Positions 25,153 through 31,675 of a stretch of 31,679 nt of DNA are shown piece by piece. How positions within the stretch are numbered: the first letter of the stretch is position 1; each line of letters begins with the position of its first letter. The DNA comes from JAFGJQ01 sp964586145 (lineage in GTDB: Bacteria; Planctomycetota; Phycisphaerae; UBA1845): assembly GCA_964586145.1 (NCBI GenBank), contig CAZPHH010000055.1, forward strand, positions 1 to 31,679, written 5' to 3'. Both the position numbers and the translations under genes were made by a program. The notes beneath the pieces are model-generated. The model had not been told where the DNA came from and made no database searches. It was given only the letters and a program-made list of their open reading frames with translations.

Positions 25153-26106
25153 TCAGGCTCCTGCACAGAGGGGCTGGCCGGAGGCGTCCGGTGCCGACGC
25201 ATTCCGTGCCGGGCACGCCGTCTCCGCGGTGCAGGCCTGCCGCAGGGCCGCCCGCACCGTCTCGCGACAGGCTTCGGACAACGGGGTCAGCGGCGTACGC
25301 AGCACGTTCTCGATCAGGCCGAGCTCCGCCAGAGTGAATTTGACGGGAATCGGATTGGACTCGATGAAGTTTGCCCGCATCAGCGGGAACAGCTTCGCGT
25401 GCAACGCGGCCGCCTCCTCCCGGCGACCGGCCAGGGCCGCCTGCACCAGGGCCGCGAACGACCTGGGCACCTGGTTCGAGATCACACTGATCACCCCGTC
25501 ACCGCCCAGGGCGATCATGGGCAGCGCCAGGGAGTCTTCCCCGGAAAGCACCGCGAAATACCGCGGCCGCGACCGCAGAATGGCGGACGCCTGGTCCAGG
25601 TCGGCCACCGCCTGCTTGATCCCCACGAACGACGGGCTCTCCGCCAGGCGCAGGACCGTCTCCGGAGCCAGCGTGACCCCCGTGCGACCGGGCACGTTGT
25701 ACAGAAGGATCGGCAGGTCCGTCGCGTCGGCGATCGCCCGGTAGTGGTCGATCATCCCCTGCTGCGTCGGCTTCACGTAGTACGGCGTGACCTGCAGCAG
25801 GACGTTCACCCCGATGCGGGCGCAACGCCGCGACAGGTCCACGGCCTTGGCCGTCTGGTTGCTGCCCGCGCCCGCAATGACCGGCACGCGGCCTGCCGTT
25901 TGCTCCACAACGACGGCCAGCGTGCGCTCCCACTCGTCGGTGGTCATGGCGGCGGATTCGCCGGTGGTTCCGCAGGGCACCAGGCCTGCGACGCCGGCCT
26001 CCAGTTGACGGTCGACCAGCTTGCGCAGCGACGGTTCATCGATGCGCCCATCCGCGCGGAACGGGGTTGCCAGCGCGGTGTAGACTCCGGTCAGGCGCTG
26101 TTCCAT
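25153..26106 (-). CDS. dapA: 4-hydroxy-tetrahydrodipicolinate synthase
   Basis: A 317-residue TIM-barrel enzyme that condenses pyruvate with aspartate semialdehyde in lysine and peptidoglycan precursor synthesis. Key features are GVYTALATPF at the start, the GTTGES loop with the catalytic Thr pair, the active-site Tyr and Arg in LLYNVPGRTG, and the Schiff-base lysine in VGIKQA. The C-terminus has about 20 extra residues rich in Ala, Cys and Pro. ATG 26106 overlaps the end of dapB by 16 nt and has AAAGG about 9 nt upstream. Overlap with dapB and the 4-nt gap to dapD show one operon. Confidence 0.94.
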   Translation of the reverse strand: MEQRLTGVYTALATPFRADGRIDEPSLRKLVDRQLEAGVAGLVPCGTTGESAAMTTDEWERTLAVVVEQTAGRVPVIAGAGSNQTAKAVDLSRRCARIGVNVLLQVTPYYVKPTQQGMIDHYRAIADATDLPILLYNVPGRTGVTLAPETVLRLAESPSFVGIKQAVADLDQASAILRSRPRYFAVLSGEDSLALPMIALGGDGVISVISNQVPRSFAALVQAALAGRREEAAALHAKLFPLMRANFIESNPIPVKFTLAELGLIENVLRTPLTPLSEACRETVRAALRQACTAETACPARNASAPDASGQPLCAGA

Positions 26107-26792
26107 GATCCGGACCTTTCCAGGAACGTATCGAAATCCAAGAGGCCGACGGGCCGGGCCTGGACCAGCCACTCCGCCGCCCGTACCGCCCCCGTCGCGA
26201 AGATCTCCCGCGACCGGGCCTGGTGCGTGATGACCAGAGACTCCGCCGGCCCCTCGAAAATCACCGTGTGCTCGCCCGGCTGACCGCCCTGACGCAGCGA
26301 GACGACGGGCACCGATTCCCGGCCCGATGCCCGGGCAATGATGTCCGCAAGCACGTTCGCCGTGCCGGACGGGGCGTCCACCTTGGCGCTGTGGTGCCGC
26401 TCCACCAGGCCCGGCTCGAAGTCGGCAAACGCCCGCAGGGCCACGGCCGCTTCGCGGGCGATCCGGCGCAGGATGGCCACTCCGATCGAGAAGTTGGCGG
26501 CGGCCAGCAGCGGTGTGCCCGTTTCCCGCGTCAGTGGCTCCAGGTCTTTCGGGGCCCAGCCCGTGGTTCCGCAGACGACCGGCACGCGCAGCCGCAGCAG
26601 GGTGGCCACGTTCGCGCGGGCGGCGGACGGCTGCGTGAACTCGAACGCCACGTCCGGGCGGGCGGCTTCAACCACCTCCGCCAGCGGGGCGCCGCTCAGG
26701 TCGATACGGGCGGTGACCTCGTGGCCGCGCTCGCCGGCCACGGCTTCGATGGCGCGTCCCATCTTCCCCAGGCCCACCAGGGCGATTCGCAC
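26091..26792 (-). CDS. dapB: 4-hydroxy-tetrahydrodipicolinate reductase
   Basis: A 233-residue NAD(P)H enzyme that reduces the DapA product to tetrahydrodipicolinate. The N-terminal Rossmann motif is VRIALVGLGKMGRAI, then FTQPSA and VCGTTGW. The catalytic signature is ERHHSAKVDAPSGTA, with the active-site His and the substrate-binding Lys. I chose GTG 26792 because GGAG lies 7 nt upstream and the Rossmann strand begins at once, as in the family. An in-frame ATG at 26846 would add 18 residues without a clear site. At 233 residues it is shorter than E. coli DapB (273) but within the family range. It heads dapB-dapA-dapD. Confidence 0.92.
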   Translation of the reverse strand: MRIALVGLGKMGRAIEAVAGERGHEVTARIDLSGAPLAEVVEAARPDVAFEFTQPSAARANVATLLRLRVPVVCGTTGWAPKDLEPLTRETGTPLLAAANFSIGVAILRRIAREAAVALRAFADFEPGLVERHHSAKVDAPSGTANVLADIIARASGRESVPVVSLRQGGQPGEHTVIFEGPAESLVITHQARSREIFATGAVRAAEWLVQARPVGLLDFDTFLERSGSWNSA

Positions 26793-26971
26793 GGCTGACT
26801 CCGTTCCGGCCCGGGCGGAAACACAAACGGCCCGCTCGAATTTCATCGGCGGGCCTTGTCCGTCCACAGAAATGGTTCTTGCGAATCGCCCTCCGCACGA
26901 TCCTGCCCGCCACTGAACGGCATTGCGTCCACGTCGTGCGTCGCGGCGACCCCCACGGCTGCGTGGAGTGC

Positions 26972-27000
26972 AGGGTACGAACCCCCACGCCTGGCGTCAA
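26972..27000 (-). promoter_or_regulatory. candidate promoter of the dapB-dapA-dapD operon
   Basis: On the minus strand TTGACG (five of six) is followed after 17 bp by TACCCT (three of six). Transcription would begin about 170 nt before the dapB GTG. The good -35 and exact spacing support it; the -10 is weak. Confidence 0.42.
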
Positions 27001-27062
27001 GATGCTTGCGGGATGTGCCCGTCTTCCCCTGCCGCACATACCCGAGGACGAATCCGGACCCG

Positions 27063-27479
27063 TCACGGCTCCAGCGTGATGGCCTGGTTGTCCGACTCGT
27101 CCTTGCCCTGCATGGAGTAGTTGTTGTCCTGGCGCTGGTGGTTGACCTGCAGCTTCTTGCAGTAAAGCTGCTCGACGTCGGCGGCGTTCAGGCCCACGCA
27201 CTGGGCCATGCTGATCCAGAAGAACAGCAGGTCAATGATCTCGACGCGGGCGTTCTGCACGTCGGCCAGCTCGAACCGCCGGCCCTGCTTGGCCTCCGCG
27301 CACCAGTGCTTCCAGTACGTGCAGTCACGCAGCTCCTCCAGCTCGTTGCTGGCCGCCGCGATGTAGTCGTTCAGCCACCGGCCCGCCGTCAGCGGGTCGA
27401 ACCGCTCCCGCAGGGCCGCTGTGTCGAATCCGATCCGGCGGTTCAACTCCGCCTGGAGTTCAAACAGCTTTTGCAGCAC
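27063..27479 (-). CDS. dimeric dUTPase / MazG-like nucleotide pyrophosphohydrolase
   Basis: A 138-residue all-helical protein of the dimeric dUTPase family, which removes pyrophosphate from dUTP or related nucleotides and keeps uracil out of DNA. It shows the opening LQKLFELQAELN and the metal-binding pairs E46-x2-E49 (NELEEL) and E80-x2-D83 (EIIDLLFFWIS). The C-terminal pattern is LYCKKLQVNHQRQDNNYSMQGK, in which N-x3-RQ-x3-Y is typical. Start GTG 27479 has GGGAGG 7 nt upstream; upstream in-frame codons lack this. Close relatives include phage enzymes, but nothing here suggests a prophage. A housekeeping or MazG-type role cannot be told apart by sequence alone. Confidence 0.8.
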   Translation of the reverse strand: MLQKLFELQAELNRRIGFDTAALRERFDPLTAGRWLNDYIAAASNELEELRDCTYWKHWCAEAKQGRRFELADVQNARVEIIDLLFFWISMAQCVGLNAADVEQLYCKKLQVNHQRQDNNYSMQGKDESDNQAITLEP

Positions 27480-27657
27480 GGCGATCCTCCCGTCCAGCCG
27501 AGTTGGAACGCGATCCCGACGGCCGGCCACGCGCCGGGCGCCCGCGGAACGGGCAGGCGCCGCCCGCGGGCGACAAGGTCTTCGCCTTCAGGCCGCCATT
27601 GTACGGCCCGCCGCCGCAGGGCGGCAACGCCGCGGAATTCCGGGTCGGCGGGCCGGC

Positions 27658-27686
27658 TTGCGAAACGCGTTGTGATTCTGTATGGA
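27658..27686 (+). promoter_or_regulatory. weak candidate promoter for the ferredoxin gene
   Basis: TTGCGA (27658-27663) lies 17 bp before TATGGA (27681-27686). The resulting leader would be about 55-60 nt. Only the -35 and the spacing are good. The region upstream also holds a perfect hairpin GCCGCC-GCAG-GGCGGC at 27610-27625. Confidence 0.25.
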
Positions 27687-27748
27687 ATGGGGCGCCGGCT
27701 CGAGTGGAGCAGGCCCGGAATCGTGATGACCATTTGGGAGATGTTCGC

Positions 27749-27985
27749 ATGGCAGATATTGACAAGCTCAAAGTGACCGTGGATCGCGATGCCTGCATCG
27801 GTGACGGTGCGTGCTGCAACGACGCTCCGGAAACCTTCGAAATGGACGACGAGGACAAGGCTGTGGTCAAATCGGGCAGCACCGACAGCCGCGACGCGAT
27901 CCTCGAGGCCGCCCAGAACTGCCCGACCGACGCGATCACCATTGTCGACAAGGCGACGGGCAAGAAGCTCTATCCCGAGGACTGA
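27749..27985 (+). CDS. small single-cluster ferredoxin with atypical ligands
   Basis: A 78-residue acidic electron carrier. The cluster site reads C16-I-G-D19-G-A-C22-C23-N-D-A26-P with a distal C58 in NCPTDAI. In standard single-cluster 4Fe-4S ferredoxins the first loop is C-x2-C-x2-C-x3-CP. Here the second position is Asp and the fourth is Ala. Asp at the second position is known in Pyrococcus furiosus ferredoxin. Ala-Pro at the fourth is seen in 3Fe-4S ferredoxins of the actinobacterial P450-partner type. A 3Fe-4S cluster held by C16, C22 and C58 is therefore the simplest reading; the extra C23 might substitute. GGGAG precedes the ATG by 9 nt. No partner enzyme is adjacent. Confidence 0.88.
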   Translation: MADIDKLKVTVDRDACIGDGACCNDAPETFEMDDEDKAVVKSGSTDSRDAILEAAQNCPTDAITIVDKATGKKLYPED

Positions 27986-28299
27986 CGCGGCCGGATTCAC
28001 CGTCTCCGTCTGCATTCCGATGAAGAGCGGCGAGGCAGCGCCCGTCGCTTTTCGCGCGCGCCCTCCTCCATCTGCGCCCCCCCTTCCTCCCACCGCCGTT
28101 TCAGACCCGGGTCCGGATATCATCCGAATAAACCTGAGGTGAAGGTATTCGCCTGAAAGCCGACGGCCCTGCCGCGGGTGCGTCGAACGACCTAACGCCC
28201 GTCCCGAAACTCTCCGATGACCAGAACATCGGCGGCCCCAATTCCAGGGGAGGCAGCGGGCCGATCGGCAGGATACGACCCAGGGAGCCCGAGACTCAC
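27986..28299. other. intergenic region upstream of the HDOD gene
   Basis: No coding sequence is supported. The region begins with a pyrimidine-rich tract (28060-28100). It also contains small hairpins: CGGAT-ATC-ATCCG (28124-28136) and CCGATG / CATCGG with a 7-nt loop (28214-28232). I did not recognise a known riboswitch, including c-di-GMP types, and found no convincing promoter. Confidence 0.45.
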
Positions 28300-29217
28300 A
28301 TGAACGCACACGTGATCGAATCCATCCGGAAATCCGCGGCGGTGCCTTCGATCCCGCAGGTGGTGACCCGCTTTCTGGAGGTCATCCAGGACCCGAACTT
28401 CCGTTACGAGGAAGTGGTCAAGGTCCTCTCGGCCGACGCAGGCACCGTCAGCGAAATCCTTCGCCTGGCCAACTCCGCCCTCTTCGGGCTGCCCCGCGAG
28501 GTGACCTCCCTGCGGCAGGCCCTGACCCTCCTGGGGCCCAAGCGGACCCGGTCGCTCGTCCTGGGCCGGTGCCTGGTGGATCGGATGAACGACTACCCAA
28601 CCGGCCGCCTCGACAAAACCTACTTCTGGCGAAGGTCGCTGGTCGGGTCGGTCCTCTCCGCCCGACTGGCCGACGCCGTGGCCCCGGACCTTCGGGAAGA
28701 GGCCTTCGTGGCGGGCCTGCTCGCCGACATCGGCGTCGCGATCCTCGCCAACGCCCTGAGCGAGCAGTACGAGCCGATCGCCGGCGAGTACCGGCCCAAA
28801 GGCCGCTACATCGGCGAGGACGAGGAGCGAGAGTGCGTGGGCGTCACCCATGCCGAGGTCTCCGCCATGGTGCTCTCGAGCTGGGGCCTGCCCGAGACCA
28901 TCTGCACGGCCGTCAACCTCCAGCAGTCCTTTACCATCCAACCCACGGAGCCGGCCCACCGGATCGCCCGCATCCTGAACTCGGCGGACCGTGTGGCCAA
29001 ACTGCTCTGTGAGATCCCGGACGAGGAGCAGGTGGCCCTGACCTGCGGAGAGGCCACAGCCTTCATCGGGGTGGATCTCCAGGCCCTGGCGGGCATTCTG
29101 GAGGACATCGAAACGGACGTGCGGGAACTGGCCCTGATCCTGCGAACGGACGTGATCCCCAGTTCCGTTTACGCACGGATCGCGAAGGTAATTCAACAGC
29201 AGTTGTTGCCGGCCTAG
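28300..29217 (+). CDS. HDOD-domain signalling protein
   Basis: A 305-residue cytoplasmic protein of the HDOD family, a degenerate relative of HD phosphohydrolases linked to signalling, motility and cell-cycle control. Typical phrases are VPSIPQVVTRFLEVIQDP, LSADAGTVSEILRLANSALFGLPREVTSLRQALTLLG, AFVAGLLADIGVAIL and HAEVSAMVLSSWGLPETI. No HD metal pair is intact and no GGDEF, EAL or receiver domain is attached, so it probably acts by binding partners. ATG 28300 has a purine run AGGGAG 12 nt upstream, slightly far. It has its own terminator. Its place next to the flagellar region may be chance: the dap and dUTPase genes intervene. Confidence 0.87.
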   Translation: MNAHVIESIRKSAAVPSIPQVVTRFLEVIQDPNFRYEEVVKVLSADAGTVSEILRLANSALFGLPREVTSLRQALTLLGPKRTRSLVLGRCLVDRMNDYPTGRLDKTYFWRRSLVGSVLSARLADAVAPDLREEAFVAGLLADIGVAILANALSEQYEPIAGEYRPKGRYIGEDEERECVGVTHAEVSAMVLSSWGLPETICTAVNLQQSFTIQPTEPAHRIARILNSADRVAKLLCEIPDEEQVALTCGEATAFIGVDLQALAGILEDIETDVRELALILRTDVIPSSVYARIAKVIQQQLLPA

Positions 29218-29243
29218 TCGCGGGGGTCTGCCAGCCACGTTCG

Positions 29244-29276
29244 CCTCGGTCCCGTGTGGGCCGGGGCTTTTCTTGT
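29244..29276 (+). terminator. rho-independent terminator of the HDOD gene
   Basis: CCTCGGTCC (29244-29252) pairs with GGGCCGGGG (29258-29266) over 9 bp, including two T-G pairs, around a 5-nt loop. CTTTTCTTGT follows. It starts 27 nt after the HDOD stop codon. Confidence 0.82.
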
Positions 29277-29299
29277 CCGCACCCGGATCGGCGAACCGT

Positions 29300-29329
29300 T
29301 TGCAGCCTCTGCGGACGGCTCGGTAGAAT
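29300..29329 (+). promoter_or_regulatory. candidate promoter of lpxA
   Basis: TAGAAT (29324-29329, five of six) lies 18 bp after TTGCAG. The expected transcript would have a leader of about 58 nt before ATG 29394. It sits just after the HDOD terminator, so lpxA needs a promoter here. Confidence 0.48.
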
Positions 29330-29393
29330 GGCCGCCCGTACCGGAAAACAGGCCACGCAACGTGGTTCTGGCCGGATGCAACGGGAGGCGGAC

Positions 29394-30200
29394 ATGGCCA
29401 TTCATCCCACAGCCATCATCCACCCGGAGGCCCGCATCGACGCAACCGCCGAAATCGGGCCGTACGTGATCATCGACGGCCCCGTTCAGATCGCTCCCCA
29501 CGTGCGGATCTACGGGCACGCGTATCTGACGGGCTGGACGGAAATTGCGGCAGGCTGCCAGATCCATCCACACGCGGTGGTCGGACATCTGCCGCAGGAT
29601 CTGGCCCATGACGGCAGCGTCAGTTATTGCCGAATTGGCGAGGGCACGATCATCCGCGAAGGGGTGAGCGTTCATCGGGGCACCGGCGCGGAGACGGAGA
29701 CGGTCGTGGGCAAGCGGTGTTTCCTCATGGCAACCGCGCACGTCGCCCACAACTGCCGCGTGGGGGATGACGTGAAGATGGCCAACTGCGCCTCGTTGGG
29801 CGGACATGTTCGGGTGGGCAACGGGGCGTTTATCTCCGCCGGTGCCCTGGCGCACCAGTTCGTGCGGATCGGGGAGTTGGCGATTGTGGGGGGCAATGCG
29901 CGGGCGTTGATGGACGTACCGCCGTTCAGCATGACCGATGCGCACGGGCGATTTGCCGGGCTGAACGCGGTGGGGACCCGACGCGCGGGCTTCAGCCCTG
30001 CAGAGCGGGCCGAGCTGAAGATGGCGTTCCGCGTGTTGTACCGCAGCGGTCTGGCCTTCCGGGAGGCCGTTGAACGCGTGGCCCAGAGCGCGAAGACCGC
30101 GCCGGCGCAGCGATTGGTGGGTTTCCTCCGGGACCCCTCGCGTCGGGGCGTCGCGGGGGCCGTCCGTTGGCCCGGAGCCGGCTTGGAAGAGAGAGGCTGA
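29394..30200 (+). CDS. lpxA: acyl-[ACP]-UDP-N-acetylglucosamine O-acyltransferase
   Basis: A 268-residue enzyme for the first step of lipid A synthesis: transfer of a 3-hydroxyacyl chain to UDP-GlcNAc. Hexapeptide beta-helix repeats begin at IHPTAIIHPEARI. The catalytic region ATAHVAHNC places His119 at the position of E. coli His125 and His116 at that of His122. Further marks are AHQFVRIG, DVPPFSM, the GLNAVGTRRAGFS turn and the C-terminal helical LYRSGL segment. The last 20 residues are an Arg/Gly-rich extension. GGGAGG lies 5 nt before ATG 29394. The usual neighbours lpxD, fabZ, lpxC and lpxB are absent, so it is an orphan copy. It supports a diderm cell with at least part of the lipid A pathway. 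Confidence 0.93.
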   Translation: MAIHPTAIIHPEARIDATAEIGPYVIIDGPVQIAPHVRIYGHAYLTGWTEIAAGCQIHPHAVVGHLPQDLAHDGSVSYCRIGEGTIIREGVSVHRGTGAETETVVGKRCFLMATAHVAHNCRVGDDVKMANCASLGGHVRVGNGAFISAGALAHQFVRIGELAIVGGNARALMDVPPFSMTDAHGRFAGLNAVGTRRAGFSPAERAELKMAFRVLYRSGLAFREAVERVAQSAKTAPAQRLVGFLRDPSRRGVAGAVRWPGAGLEERG

Positions 30201-30275
30201 CGGCAACCGATGCAGCGGAGACGCGCAGATTGAAGTGCTGCTGTGATTTCGAGGGGGCTGGACGAAAATGACTTA

Positions 30276-30307
30276 ATGGGGTAAGGTGCCCCATACCGAT
30301 AATGGGG
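30276..30307 (+). promoter_or_regulatory. mutually exclusive hairpins ATGGGG / CCCCAT / ATGGGG
   Basis: ATGGGG (30276-30281), CCCCAT (30289-30294) and ATGGGG (30302-30307) are spaced by 7 nt each. The middle arm can pair perfectly with either side, but not both at once. This is the minimal layout of a two-state RNA switch or attenuator, or of a protein operator. It lies 75 bp after the lpxA stop codon. Confidence 0.35.
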
Positions 30308-30384
30308 TCTATGGTCTGTCGCGTGCTCTCGGTAGAGGGTACGGCTGGCGATGGCAGATTTTTGGTGAATCGCCAAAATTCTCC

Positions 30385-30413
30385 TTGCGGCGGACCAGTG
30401 GGTTCGGCATAAT
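30385..30413 (+). promoter_or_regulatory. candidate sigma-70 promoter of an untranslated transcript
   Basis: TTGCGG (30385-30390) is followed after exactly 17 bp by CATAAT (30408-30413), five of six -10 positions. No start codon with a ribosome site follows until 30815. It would therefore drive either a small RNA or a leader of about 400 nt. Confidence 0.4.
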
Positions 30414-30814
30414 CTCCGCCCAATGCGGGCGGGGGCCTGTCGCCTCGCTTTGGCGGGGGCCGAGCTCGTCCCGCAAGGGACGTATGGGTTGGAAGGCGGA
30501 GCAGGCCTTTCCCTCTGCCGGCGTTTGATGGCCGGGCAGGGATGCACATAGAAGCGTAAGCCCTGGCGAGATTGCCTGGTGGCGCGGTGAGATACCGGGC
30601 AGCGCGGAATCGGCGGGGTATGACGGAAGAGCAATCCAACACGATCTGACGTGGTGGAAAGACAGGTTCAATTCGCGAGCATAAAGATGATGCCGCGGCG
30701 GCGATGATTACGCCGTGACCTGACTGGGAGTTGGCCACGAGTTCGGGCAGGTTTGGTACGAAGATTCACGAAGTCGTTCAGGGCTGCCCGTAGAACTGTC
30801 AGGAGGACGAAACG

Positions 30815-31066
30815 ATGACCAAGAACACCCCGAGAATGCTGGCTGCCCTCGCCATGGGGAGCCTGACGCTGGCGTTTGGGGGATGCCTGGGAACGGGCGT
30901 CTGGCAGACGGTTATTTCGGACGTGGCGATGGATGGCGCGTTTGATTTGTTTCTGAACGAGGGCGCGGTGCCCGACTTGGCTGCCATCGTGTTTGAGACG
31001 GACCCGCATGGGCCCAAGCCGGTGCGGGAGGATCTGGGTCCGGCGTTGGATCTGTTCGGGAGTTAG
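30815..31066 (+). CDS. small lipoprotein-like protein, paralogue 1
   Basis: An 83-residue protein that I do not recognise. The ATG is preceded by a perfect AGGAGG at 8 nt, so translation is well supported. Residues 1-23 form a signal peptide ending LAFGGC, an imperfect lipobox with Cys24 as the possible lipidated residue. The mature part is about 60 residues. It has an acidic-hydrophobic core, MDGAFDLFLNEGAVPDLA, and a Pro/Asp-rich end. The core resembles the segment LTDFLFDNDAVFDLF of the next gene, so the two are probably paralogues. It is likely anchored in the periplasm or outer membrane. Function unknown. Confidence 0.72.
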   Translation: MTKNTPRMLAALAMGSLTLAFGGCLGTGVWQTVISDVAMDGAFDLFLNEGAVPDLAAIVFETDPHGPKPVREDLGPALDLFGS

Positions 31067-31223
31067 GCAGGCACGACCGGGACGCAGGGCGCGGGCGGTG
31101 CGGCCGCACAGGGGGCTGGAAGGCGGGTTTACAGCAGAGTGATACTGGATGGCGATCTGCCCAGGCAGCAGGCGAAGATATACTGGCGTTTTCACGGTTC
31201 ACGTGAATAGTTGAGAGCGACAC

Positions 31224-31263
31224 GCCCGGGGAGCCGGGCACGCAAGTTCGCGAACTTTTTTTT
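31224..31263 (+). terminator. double hairpin with T8 directly before a ribosome site (possible attenuator)
   Basis: GCCCGG-GGAG-CCGGGC (31224-31239) is followed by AAGTT-CGCG-AACTT (31244-31257). The second stem runs into a run of eight T (31256-31263). One base later the ribosome site AAGGAGG (31265-31271) of the next gene begins. The form is that of a rho-independent terminator. There is no room for a promoter between it and the gene, so transcripts of the next gene must read through it. Confidence 0.72.
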
Positions 31264-31275
31264 CAAGGAGGTCCA

Positions 31276-31560
31276 ATGATGGGCAAAACGACAAAGGTCT
31301 TGGCGTTGGTAGCCACGGCAGGTGTAACGTTCGGCTGCTTGCCCAGCTGCTGCTGCGGCTTGCCGAACTTCTGCCAGGTGTTCTGGGGCGTCGGCACGAG
31401 TCTGTTGACCGATTTCCTCTTCGACAACGACGCGGTGTTCGACCTGTTCCAGGACGACTTCGGCACCGGCGCGCTGTATGATGACCGCTTCACGGCGGCA
31501 CCAACGCGCGGCGAGCCGGAAGGCGCCAACATCAACAACCTGGGCGCCGGCAACCAGTAG
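31276..31560 (+). CDS. small Cys-rich lipoprotein-like protein, paralogue 2
   Basis: A 94-residue protein of no family I recognise. AAGGAGG lies 4 nt before ATG 31276 and 7 nt before a second ATG at 31279; the latter is better spaced and would shorten the protein by one residue. Residues 1-20 form a signal peptide ending VTFGC, so Cys21 could be lipidated. A cluster of cysteines follows (CLPSCCCGLPNFC). The core TDFLFDNDAVFDLFQDDFG resembles the preceding small protein. The C-terminus is Gly/Asn-rich and probably flexible. Expression probably depends on read-through of the hairpin pair just upstream. A strong terminator follows. Confidence 0.75.
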   Translation: MMGKTTKVLALVATAGVTFGCLPSCCCGLPNFCQVFWGVGTSLLTDFLFDNDAVFDLFQDDFGTGALYDDRFTAAPTRGEPEGANINNLGAGNQ

Positions 31561-31631
31561 TCTCGCCCATGGTTGACTCTCGCTCGGCGCGCCGGGTGAG
31601 AGACGGTACTGCAAGTCAGCATGCCGACAAC

Positions 31632-31675
31632 CAGCAGGGTCGGAGCCATCGGCTCCGGCCCTGCTGTGTTCCTGC
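31632..31675 (+). terminator. rho-independent terminator of the last small gene
   Basis: CAGCAGGG-T-CGGAGCC (31632-31647) pairs with GGCTCCG-G-CCCTGCTG (31651-31666) over 16 bp, including one T-G pair, with an ATC loop. TGTTCCTG follows, so the T tract is weak. It lies 71 nt after the stop codon at 31560. Confidence 0.75.

Larger units (their letters stand above)
30201..30814. other. gene-free, hairpin-rich region
   Basis: About 610 bp with no credible coding sequence. It contains alternative hairpins at 30276-30307 and an AT-rich hairpin TTTTGG / CCAAAA (30360-30378). A sigma-70-like promoter lies at 30385-30413 and a perfect hairpin CGTCCC-GCAA-GGGACG (30467-30482) after it. The 30420-30660 segment could be a small RNA transcribed from that promoter. 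It matches none of SRP RNA, tmRNA, 6S RNA or a riboswitch class that I can recognise. Confidence 0.45.

Noticed and set aside
27063..27479. Prophage remnant, because dimeric dUTPases are common in phages
   Set aside because: No integrase, structural or packaging genes are present, and base composition matches the neighbours.
28130..28175. TAAACCTG-N14-GCCTGAAA before the HDOD gene as a fourth sigma-28 site
   Set aside because: The spacer is two bases longer than the 12 bp shared by the flagellar sites, and the -35 lacks their common pattern.
30286..30528. 80-codon open frame on the plus strand
   Set aside because: No ribosome site and no protein-like composition; it lies over structured non-coding sequence.
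31192..31614. Minus-strand 140-codon open frame opposite the second small lipoprotein-like gene
   Set aside because: It is a shadow of the plus-strand gene, which has a strong ribosome site and a signal peptide.
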